Assembly: GCA_016291475.1 (NCBI GenBank)
Contig: JAEEXJ010000119.1
Span: 1 to 8,360, forward strand
Source of the DNA: Lachnospiraceae bacterium
GTDB lineage: Bacteria; Bacillota_A; Clostridia; Lachnospirales; Lachnospiraceae
DNA length: 8,360 nucleotides
Direction of reading: 5' to 3'
A program made the translations under genes and the position numbers. Numbering within the stretch: position 1 is the first letter of the stretch; the number at the start of each line of letters is the position of its first letter. The notes under the pieces are model-generated. The model was not told the DNA's origin. It made no database searches and was given only the letters and a program-made list of their open reading frames with translations. Of the stretch, positions 1 to 6,164 are shown one piece after another.

Positions 1-6
1 AAACTC

Positions 7-39
7 ACTTAAAAGCGGACGGTTTTCTAAGTATTTTTT
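7..39 (+). terminator. Possible intrinsic terminator of an upstream gene
   Basis: ACTTA at 7-11 pairs with TAAGT at 28-32, and the following A residues pair with Ts at 24-26 with one bulged C at 27. Six Ts follow at 34-39. The stem is short and AT-rich, so this is only a plausible terminator for a gene ending upstream of the window. No coding sequence is visible in bases 1-50. Confidence 0.3.
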
Positions 40-50
40 GCCCGAAAAAA

Positions 51-79
51 GTGAAATCATGCTACGGAAATGGTATACT
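51..79 (+). promoter_or_regulatory. Promoter of the mcrBC-like operon
   Basis: A -10 box TATACT at 74-79 is preceded by TG one base upstream (71-72), giving an extended -10. A weaker -35 box GTGAAA at 51-56 lies 17 bases before it. The predicted transcript starts near 86, leaving a leader of about 28 bases that contains the AGGAGG RBS. The in-frame GTG at 51 sits inside this -35 box, which argues against it being the start codon. Confidence 0.6.
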
Positions 80-100
80 GATTAAGTTAAGAATAATTCG

Positions 101-106
101 AGGAGG
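101..106 (+). promoter_or_regulatory. Ribosome binding site for the McrB-like gene
   Basis: A perfect AGGAGG lies 7 bases before the ATG at 114. It decides the start codon over the upstream in-frame GTG at 51, which has no such site. Confidence 0.85.
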
Positions 107-113
107 TTCTCAA

Positions 114-2279
114 ATGGACAGTATTAATCTCGGTTGGATAAGTTATTATCAGGAAATGGCAAGATCCCTTGCCAGATATAAGAATGACAGAAGGGAACTG
201 GTCGACAGACTTAAGAAGGCCTATGCGAAGGCCAATGTCACCATGCCTATTCTTGAGCTTTACAACGAACTTTTCGATCTCGATCCTTTTACCGTATTCG
301 GACTTTTCAACCGTCTGAATATGCCTACCGAGACCAGAATGAAGATAATGGCACAGCTCGCCATGAGTATCGGTTTTACTCAGGATGCGGATGTTCCTTC
401 CGATTTCACTGCGATTCCCGTACTTAACGATCTGGATACTACCTTCTACAGATTCAATGACCAGAGAGATATGAACGATATCGACCGTCTCTGGGACCTG
501 TATGAGAAGGCGATGAATTATTCCGCATCCATCACCCCGCTTAACCGCCAGGCGCTTGCGGATTCTTTTGATACCTGTCTCAAAGTTAAGGGTAACGGTA
601 ATATCAAGATCACCAAGGGTCTTTATTGGATCGCACCCAACATATTCATGCCTCTCGATTATTCTATAATCTGGTATATCTATAAATCCGGAGTTGTTCC
701 CGAAGCGTATGTTTCTCAGCTTCCCGAAATAGTTGATGACATTCCGTCATCAAGATATTTCCAGCTCCTTGATGTCATCTATGCACTGATCAATGAAGGA
801 AAAGTTCCTTTCCATAATATCCCCGAACTGGTTTATGAGGCTTGGAAGGCTTCCGAGAATCAGTCCAGACAGAGCAGACTCGGTGAGAATTATTCCAAGG
901 GTACCGGTCTTCCCGATGAGGATGTCAAGACCATCAGATACTGGATCTATGCACCCGGTCAGTTCTCGGAAAGATGGGACATGTTCTATAAGAAAGGCAT
1001 CATGGCTATAAGATGGGGCGCTCTCGGCGACCTCAGAGCTTATGATTCACAGGAAGAGGTCAGACAGGCCATGATGGCTAAGATTGACCCCAATAAGCCT
1101 TTCAAACATTCATCATATTCCGCCTGGCAGTTTGTAAACGGTATTAAGCCCGGAGATGTCATCTTCGTAAGAAAGGGCGACAATACCATACTCGGCCGAG
1201 GCGTCGTAACTTCCGACTATATTTATGACGATTCACCCGATGACGATTACAAGCACTTCAGACTTGTTGACTGGGGTCAGAACGGAGCATGGGATGTTCC
1301 CCTTCAGTCAGCTATCAAGGTACTTGCAGACATCACTCCTTATACCGATTACGTCTTAAAACTCAATTCCCTTTTCGGTTTCGAAAAAGAAGGAAACGAG
1401 GACGGAAGTGCTCTTACCTATCCCAAGTACGGTAAGGAAGATTTCTTAAAAGACGTTTACATGCAGCCCGACCAGTATGACAGACTGGTAAGACTGGTAA
1501 AGAACAAGAAGAACATCATCATCCAGGGTGCTCCCGGTGTAGGTAAAACCTTTACCGCTAAGCGTCTTGCATACTCTATCATCGGTGAGAAGGATCCCGA
1601 GAGAGTAGAGATGATCCAGTTCCATCAGAGCTACAATTACGAAGACTTTATCGAGGGCTTCAGACCTTCCGAAAAAGGAACCGGTTTCGACATCAAGCGC
1701 GGAGCTTTCTATAAGTTCTGCCGCATGGCCCAGGAAGATCCCGATAATAAGTACTTCTTCATCATAGATGAGATCAACCGTGGTAACGTATCGCGTATCT
1801 TCGGTGAACTCTTCATGCTTATCGAGCCCGATAAGAGAGGCAATGAGTTACAGCTTCTGTATTCGGGAGAGAAGTTCAATGTTCCCAGGAACATTTACAT
1901 TGTCGGACTTATGAATACCGCCGACAGAAGTATCGCGATGATCGACTATGCTCTCAGAAGAAGATTTGTATTCTTCGATATGAAGCCCGGATTTGAGTCC
2001 GACGGATTTATCGAGTACATGAGATCTTTCGGAAATCCCGCATTCGAGAGCCTTATCAATTGCGTAAAGGATCTCAACAAAGCCATCACCGAAGATCCTT
2101 CACTGGGAGGCGGCTTCTGCGTAGGACATTCCTATTTCTCCAACCTGAAGTCTGCGGATAATGAGGCACTCAGCAATATCGTTGAGTATGAGATGGTACC
2201 TCTTCTTCAGGAGTACTGGTTCGATTCACCCGAAACTGTAGCTGAGTGGGCTGAAAAGCTGAGGAATTCGATAGTATGA
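114..2279 (+). CDS. McrB-like AAA+ GTPase with EVE-like reader domain
   Basis: This is a 721-residue motor and specificity subunit of an McrBC-type (type IV) restriction system, acting on DNA in the cytoplasm. Residues 1 to about 260 form a helical region resembling the N-terminus of many Clostridia McrB homologues (DPFTVFGLFNR near 50-60, GLYWIAPN near 170). Residues about 274-424 look like an EVE/PUA-like domain, with W277, W288 and W301 and a KPGDVIFVRKG strand; such domains bind modified bases in related proteins. The AAA+ part has Walker A GAPGVGKT (472-479), Walker B FFIIDEINRGN (548-558), the McrB signature MNTADRS (600-606) and an arginine cluster ALRRRF (613-618). All catalytic motifs are intact. 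The start at 114 is chosen because of the AGGAGG site and because the earlier GTG lies in the promoter. The gene overlaps the McrC-like gene by four bases. In McrB the signature favours GTP over ATP; the modified-base target here is inferred, not shown. Confidence 0.9.
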   Translation: MDSINLGWISYYQEMARSLARYKNDRRELVDRLKKAYAKANVTMPILELYNELFDLDPFTVFGLFNRLNMPTETRMKIMAQLAMSIGFTQDADVPSDFTAIPVLNDLDTTFYRFNDQRDMNDIDRLWDLYEKAMNYSASITPLNRQALADSFDTCLKVKGNGNIKITKGLYWIAPNIFMPLDYSIIWYIYKSGVVPEAYVSQLPEIVDDIPSSRYFQLLDVIYALINEGKVPFHNIPELVYEAWKASENQSRQSRLGENYSKGTGLPDEDVKTIRYWIYAPGQFSERWDMFYKKGIMAIRWGALGDLRAYDSQEEVRQAMMAKIDPNKPFKHSSYSAWQFVNGIKPGDVIFVRKGDNTILGRGVVTSDYIYDDSPDDDYKHFRLVDWGQNGAWDVPLQSAIKVLADITPYTDYVLKLNSLFGFEKEGNEDGSALTYPKYGKEDFLKDVYMQPDQYDRLVRLVKNKKNIIIQGAPGVGKTFTAKRLAYSIIGEKDPERVEMIQFHQSYNYEDFIEGFRPSEKGTGFDIKRGAFYKFCRMAQEDPDNKYFFIIDEINRGNVSRIFGELFMLIEPDKRGNELQLLYSGEKFNVPRNIYIVGLMNTADRSIAMIDYALRRRFVFFDMKPGFESDGFIEYMRSFGNPAFESLINCVKDLNKAITEDPSLGGGFCVGHSYFSNLKSADNEALSNIVEYEMVPLLQEYWFDSPETVAEWAEKLRNSIV

Positions 2280-2707
2280 CCCTTGATGAATGTGCAAAAA
2301 CGCTGGTTGACGGCTTGACCGTTCAGGTCAAGCGTGGGCTGGTCAAGGATTATGTGACGAGCGTTGATACGGAGTCTGCGATAAAAGGCAGAATGGACGT
2401 ATCCGCTTCGCTGCGCGACAGATCCATATATAAGAGGCAGATGGTGTGCATCTATGAGGAGTATACCGAAAACTGCCAGTTAAACAGGATCGTCAAGGCA
2501 GGATCCAAATTGCTTATCTCGAGTCCCGAAGTTTCCGAAGAAAACAAGAGGCGTCTCGTGGACCTTATGTTCTATTTCGGAACAGTTAAGGACATCAGTC
2601 TTCGAAGGATGGACTGGAGGATAAACTACGGTAAGCATATTGACTATAAGCCCATGATAGAAGCAAGTAGGTATGCGGCAAAAATTATACTTAAGAAGAA
2701 AAAATGA
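2276..2707 (+). CDS. McrC-like protein, N-terminal domain only, no nuclease
   Basis: This 143-residue protein matches the N-terminal region of McrC that contacts the McrB ring and stimulates its GTPase. Shared landmarks are KRGLVKDY (19-26), IKGRMDV (36-42) and YEEYTENCQLNRIVK (60-74), which correspond from memory to RRGLELDY, IKGRIEF and LNEDTLANRIIK of E. coli McrC. McrC proteins are usually about 350-450 residues. Here roughly the first 40 residues of the E. coli protein are missing, and the whole C-terminal PD-(D/E)XK nuclease domain is absent: the protein ends in a lysine run at the point where the nuclease would begin. The ATG overlaps the McrB stop codon as ATGA, with GAGGA at 2261-2265, so the two are probably co-translated. 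No nuclease-like sequence appears in the other two frames after the stop. It may be a GTPase activator or adaptor for an unlinked nuclease, or a decayed McrC. The McrC assignment is firm; the role is open. Confidence 0.8.
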   Translation: MTLDECAKTLVDGLTVQVKRGLVKDYVTSVDTESAIKGRMDVSASLRDRSIYKRQMVCIYEEYTENCQLNRIVKAGSKLLISSPEVSEENKRRLVDLMFYFGTVKDISLRRMDWRINYGKHIDYKPMIEASRYAAKIILKKKK

Positions 2708-2739
2708 GCGATTTTTGCTTTTGAGTTGAAAAATTGCTC
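2706..2739 (+). terminator. Stem-loop after the McrC-like gene, possible weak terminator
   Basis: GAGCGATTTTT at 2706-2716 pairs with AAAAATTGCTC at 2729-2739 (11 pairs, one G-U) around a 12-base loop. It begins inside the stop codon of the McrC-like gene. The downstream sequence is AT-rich but has no true T-run, so termination would be inefficient. It may instead protect the 3' end of the mcrBC-like transcript. Confidence 0.45.
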
Positions 2740-2754
2740 AATTCAGTTCGATAT

Positions 2755-2767
2755 TTGCTTACAGCAA
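2755..2767. promoter_or_regulatory. Small perfect dyad upstream of the adaptor-operon promoter
   Basis: TTGCT at 2755-2759 and AGCAA at 2763-2767 form a perfect 5-bp inverted repeat with a 3-base spacer. The symmetry continues beyond one mismatch at 2752-2753 and 2769-2770. It ends nine bases before the -35 box at 2777, a position suited to a regulator site. It is short enough to be chance. Confidence 0.25.
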
Positions 2768-2776
2768 TTATTCATA

Positions 2777-2805
2777 TTGAACAAAACCCCTGAAAAAGGT
2801 ATCAT
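2777..2805 (+). promoter_or_regulatory. Promoter of the adaptor/ABC export operon
   Basis: TTGAAC at 2777-2782 and TATCAT at 2800-2805 are separated by 17 bases, close to the housekeeping sigma consensus. Transcription should start near 2812, leaving a leader of only about 18 bases that holds GGGAG at 2814-2818. This separates the export genes from the mcrBC-like operon. Confidence 0.6.
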
Positions 2806-2829
2806 AATTCTCTGGGAGTACTTAGTTTT

Positions 2830-3969
2830 ATGATCAGATCCGGGGTAAATAAAATAGTTAAATTCAAAAGAGTGCGCGTTTTTGGCGTACTCTTTTTTGG
2901 GTTGATACCCGTTCTTGGCACTTCTCTTTGCGGATGCACCCGTTCCGGGGAAGAATCCGAACCTGTTTTATTGGTAACCGAAGAGTCCGAACCCGATGTT
3001 GCCGGTAATCTTCCTGTGGAATACACCGATGTTGTTTCCACGATATCCATAGGTGTCAAATATCGTACATCAGCGACTCAGGATCTTTCTTTTGATGTGG
3101 AAAGAGCCAAGATAGATTCCGTACTGGTTACTCCGGGTGAAACGGTAAGAGCGGGACAGCTTCTTATTACTCTTGTAACCGATACGGACACCGAAGCGGA
3201 ACGCGAAGATCTTCTGTATCAGATACAAAGATACGAGCTTCTTAAACTGCAGGTTGAGCATCAGATCGAATATGAGAAAACATTGGCTAAATTCAACCAC
3301 GCCATGGATACTCCCATTACCGACGAGAAAAATGACAAGCTTGAAGAGACACTTCAGGCCATCGATGATAAGTATTATTTTACTCTTCAGGACTACGACG
3401 ATAAGATAACCATCTGCAATCTTAAACTCTATAATCTCGAATACAACAATAACGATCACAATATATACGCCGGCATGGACGGAATAGTTGAATATGTCAG
3501 AGAAGGCCTTGAGGGTTCTCAAACCGTAATAGGCAGAACCGTCATCACCATCAAAGACCCCAATGATATGTATTTCTATGCTACCGATGCTTCGGCGATG
3601 GAATATCTGAAGGATATGGATTATGTCATCATCAATGTAACAGGTTCTTCGGCAGCGGAATATGAAGCTGTCCCCGAACTTACGGAGGACGGAAGCGGAC
3701 TCAGATTCATACTTACCGGTGACTCCGCATCGGCTATGATCGCGGAAAATACCAACGGAAACATCATCGTTGAGCTGGGAAGAAGGGAAAATGTGCTGAG
3801 TGTTCCCAAGGCTGCGGTTCACAGAGCCGGGGACAAAGTATATGTCTACGTTGTCGATGATGACGGATACAGAAGATACAGAGAAGTTACGACGGGCCTT
3901 GAGGGCGATTCGAGAATCGAGATTTTATCCGGACTGAAAGCCGGTGAGATAGTGGCGGTGAATTATTGA
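2830..3969 (+). CDS. Lipoprotein HlyD/MacA-like membrane fusion (adaptor) protein
   Basis: This is a 379-residue periplasmic-adaptor-type protein that should sit on the outer face of the membrane and work with the FtsX-type permease downstream. The N-terminus has basic residues (K8, K11, K13, R14, R16), a hydrophobic core and a lipobox LCGC, so C36 should be lipidated. The layout is that of adaptors: first lipoyl half with VTPGETVRAGQLL (100-112), a long charged helical or coiled-coil hairpin (about 120-205), second lipoyl half around AGMDGIVEYVREG (214-226), a beta-barrel region (about 245-310), and a C-terminal membrane-proximal domain beginning VLSVPKAAVHRAG and ending at 379. The length is normal for Gram-positive adaptors of the YknX type. 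The RBS is GGGAG, 11 bases before the ATG. The next gene overlaps its stop by one base. A terminator-like hairpin lies within codons 13-23. The cargo cannot be inferred. Confidence 0.82.
   Translation: MIRSGVNKIVKFKRVRVFGVLFFGLIPVLGTSLCGCTRSGEESEPVLLVTEESEPDVAGNLPVEYTDVVSTISIGVKYRTSATQDLSFDVERAKIDSVLVTPGETVRAGQLLITLVTDTDTEAEREDLLYQIQRYELLKLQVEHQIEYEKTLAKFNHAMDTPITDEKNDKLEETLQAIDDKYYFTLQDYDDKITICNLKLYNLEYNNNDHNIYAGMDGIVEYVREGLEGSQTVIGRTVITIKDPNDMYFYATDASAMEYLKDMDYVIINVTGSSAAEYEAVPELTEDGSGLRFILTGDSASAMIAENTNGNIIVELGRRENVLSVPKAAVHRAGDKVYVYVVDDDGYRRYREVTTGLEGDSRIEILSGLKAGEIVAVNY
2866..2898 (+). terminator. Terminator-like hairpin inside the signal-peptide codons
   Basis: Bases 2866-2877 pair with 2885-2896 (12 pairs, one G-U at 2874/2888) around a 7-base loop GTTTTTG. 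The 3' arm runs into six Ts at 2893-2898. This has the form of an intrinsic terminator, yet it covers codons 13-23 of the adaptor gene and starts about 55 bases after the predicted transcript start. No start codon after it would leave a usable signal peptide. It could act as an attenuator or polarity element that translating ribosomes keep open. It is also nearly symmetric, so it could stop transcription from the opposite strand. Confidence 0.5.
3957..3961 (+). promoter_or_regulatory. Ribosome binding site for the double-adaptor gene
   Basis: GGTGA, complementary to part of the anti-Shine-Dalgarno sequence, lies inside the end of the first adaptor gene, 7 bases before the ATG at 3969. The spacing favours this ATG over the TTG at 3966. 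Confidence 0.55.
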
Positions 3970-6164
3970 TGCATTTGGCCAAGGGACAATTTAAGAAGGT
4001 AAAAAGAGTACTGGCTCTGATGCTTTCTGCCGTAATGCTCATGAGCGGCTGCGGAAAGAATGCCGAGGCAGAGGGTGAGATAGTTCTCATTGATCCGGTT
4101 TCTTCTGCTAACGTTACCGAAACGGTGGCAAGAAGAACCATCTACAGTTACGAAGTTCTGGACGGGGGTGTTTTTCCCGTTATCACCGAATATCCTGCCG
4201 CCATCGGAATGAAAGCTGCTGACATCGGCTATTTCCCCGGACAGAATGTGTACAGCGGAAATGTTCTCTTTTCCGGTGATATGCAGGATTTCTATGACCA
4301 GGAAAAATCTGTCCGTGACAGTCTGGATGAACTGATAGTCTCTTATGCAGAGAGCAGAAGAGTCGATGAGATCAAGCTCCGTGAACTGGGATATTTCATC
4401 GATGCAAGGGACGATAATCTCGAGAACAATACCTATATGCAGATCATAGTTCAGAAGGCTCTTTTTGAGAAGGAGCTTTTGGAATATAACATCAACGACA
4501 ATGATATGATCTTTAATCTCGATGTTGCTCATTATAATCAGCTTCTTAACAGGATCGCTGAAAATCAGGCCAAGAGAATTGTAAGATCGTATATGAACGG
4601 AACTGTGGTGGCAGTCTCAAATGCTTCTCCCGGGGCGCTTATATCCGAGGGAACAAATGTTGCGGCAGTTACCGACGGACACAGTATTAATATTCTTGCG
4701 GACTATCGTTCATCAAGGGACATTGAAAACGCCAGGGAATATTATGCGATCATAGACGGAAGGAGATACGAGATAGTCTATGTTCCGTATTCCGCAGCGG
4801 AGTTAAGTGCTCTTAAGGCATCCGGAAGCGATACCTACTCGGTTTTCAGATTCGTCGATCCCGGGATTGATGTCAAGGTGGGGCAGAAGGCATGCATAGT
4901 TGTGGTCAAGGATAAGAAGGAAGACGTGCTTTCCGTATCCAATTCCGCTATCCACAGGGATGACGGCGGATCTTATGTAAGTCTTGAATCCGGTGACAAA
5001 GCTTATATCACCAAGGGTATGACCGACGGAGTGTTCACAGAGATTCTTTCGGGAGTTAATGAAGGCGATGTCCTCTTACTGGACAGTTATAAAGATGCAC
5101 CCGAAAATGTAGTCACTCTTTTCAGAGGGGATTTCTATATTAAGTATGAAGGCACGGGCTATCTGTATTACCCCGATATTGCCAATATTTCCAACGACAT
5201 AAAATACGGAACCGTGACACTGACCGCCAAAAATGTCACCAAAGGCCAAAGGGTTAAAAGAGGCGATGTAATAGCCTATGTATCTGTGGCTGAAAACTCC
5301 GTCATACTGGAAGAACTTACTTTAAGGCTCACCAGACTCGGGGAGAGAAGAGACAGAGCCCAGGAGGCTGTTGACGATCCCCTTACCTACTATCTCGACA
5401 AAGATGTTCAGGAGCAGCTTAAAAATGCTGTCTCTTCACTTGACAGACAGATCCAGTCCGTCTCCGAACAGATCCTCGAGATCCAGGAAGCTTATTCTGT
5501 TACCGCGTTATATGCGCCTTGCGACGGAGTGGTCGGATATATCACCGAGCTTTCGGACGGAGCGGTTCTTAAGGCGAATGAACTGATTGCTACCGTTGCT
5601 TCCGACTCTGCAGAGTATCTGTATGCACAGAATGATTCCAAGATACTGCGTTACGGAATGGAACTTATCGGAGAATATACCAATCCGGCTACCGGGGATA
5701 CCGTACAATTCCCCGCAACCGTTTCCAGCGTTTCTTTCGGACCCGTAAGCTCCGATCTTGCTTCCGACAGGGTGTATGTAATGCCGACAGGAGTAACGCT
5801 TCCGGGCGGAGCACATGATCCCAATGCAGAGATCTCGGCCGAGATTCCTTCCGGAGTTGCGGTTGTGGCAACCAACCCCTGGGAGGAGTGGTTGCTTGAA
5901 CAGGAAGCGGCCAATGCTCCCGCAAAGCAGTCTTATTCACTTACCGGATATCTTGAGTACGAGACAAATGTTGTTCTGGTGCCTGCAAAGGCGGTAACTT
6001 TCTCCGGAGATCAGGCATACGTTACCGTATTCGACGGTGAGAGATATGTCAGGAGAGGCTTTATAGCCGGCGGCGCCAATCCCACCAAGAGCGTAACCAT
6101 CGATAATGTAGCATATATCTGGGCTGTTGAAGGCCTGGAAGAAGGAATGGTCATAGTTTACTGA
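3969..6164 (+). CDS. Lipoprotein with two fused HlyD/MFP-like adaptor units
   Basis: This 731-residue protein is about twice the usual adaptor length because it holds two adaptor units in tandem. The signal peptide ends in a lipobox, SGC, so C28 should be lipidated. Unit 1 (about 60-375) has a lipoyl half YFPGQNVYSGNVL (88-100), a helical section, a second lipoyl half NGTVVAVSNASPG near 210, and a C-terminal domain starting VLSVSNSAIHRDD at 320 that closely resembles VLSVPKAAVHRAG of the preceding gene. Unit 2 (about 380-731) has VTKGQRVKRGDVI (423-435), a coiled coil (about 444-509), a second lipoyl half APCDGVVGYITELSDG (about 515-530), a barrel-like region and a closing domain VVLVPAKAVTF (from 668). 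About 55 residues with a tryptophan-rich stretch NPWEEWLLEQEA separate the barrel from the last domain. It overlaps the upstream stop by one base and the permease start by one base, so all three are probably co-translated. It is anchored only once, so the fusion would place two adaptor units side by side on the permease. The function is inferred from family and context. Confidence 0.75.
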   Translation: MHLAKGQFKKVKRVLALMLSAVMLMSGCGKNAEAEGEIVLIDPVSSANVTETVARRTIYSYEVLDGGVFPVITEYPAAIGMKAADIGYFPGQNVYSGNVLFSGDMQDFYDQEKSVRDSLDELIVSYAESRRVDEIKLRELGYFIDARDDNLENNTYMQIIVQKALFEKELLEYNINDNDMIFNLDVAHYNQLLNRIAENQAKRIVRSYMNGTVVAVSNASPGALISEGTNVAAVTDGHSINILADYRSSRDIENAREYYAIIDGRRYEIVYVPYSAAELSALKASGSDTYSVFRFVDPGIDVKVGQKACIVVVKDKKEDVLSVSNSAIHRDDGGSYVSLESGDKAYITKGMTDGVFTEILSGVNEGDVLLLDSYKDAPENVVTLFRGDFYIKYEGTGYLYYPDIANISNDIKYGTVTLTAKNVTKGQRVKRGDVIAYVSVAENSVILEELTLRLTRLGERRDRAQEAVDDPLTYYLDKDVQEQLKNAVSSLDRQIQSVSEQILEIQEAYSVTALYAPCDGVVGYITELSDGAVLKANELIATVASDSAEYLYAQNDSKILRYGMELIGEYTNPATGDTVQFPATVSSVSFGPVSSDLASDRVYVMPTGVTLPGGAHDPNAEISAEIPSGVAVVATNPWEEWLLEQEAANAPAKQSYSLTGYLEYETNVVLVPAKAVTFSGDQAYVTVFDGERYVRRGFIAGGANPTKSVTIDNVAYIWAVEGLEEGMVIVY

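Noticed and set aside
51..113. Upstream in-frame GTG extending the McrB-like protein by 21 residues
   Set aside because: The GTG lies in the predicted -35 box, has no RBS, and the ATG at 114 has a perfect AGGAGG at the right distance.
2696..2829. Frameshift at the A-run hiding the McrC nuclease domain
   Set aside because: Reading the other two frames after the A-run gives short peptides that stop within about ten codons, and the promoter of the next operon follows. There is no space for a nuclease domain.
2872..2904. GTG at 2872 or TTG at 2902 as the true adaptor start after or within the hairpin
   Set aside because: The TTG would leave no basic N-region for the signal peptide, and neither has an RBS. 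The ATG at 2830 has GGGAG upstream and gives a complete lipoprotein signal.
3070..3822. 250-codon open frame on the - strand
   Set aside because: It is antisense to the first adaptor gene, with no RBS or recognisable domain. Its I/V-rich composition is what the reverse complement of the adaptor's codons gives.
3966..3968. TTG as start of the double-adaptor gene
   Set aside because: It adds only one residue. The ATG at 3969 is a better codon, and GGTGA is 7 bases before it.
3963..4532. 189-codon open frame on the - strand
   Set aside because: It is antisense to the start of the double-adaptor gene, and no motif or plausible start region was found.
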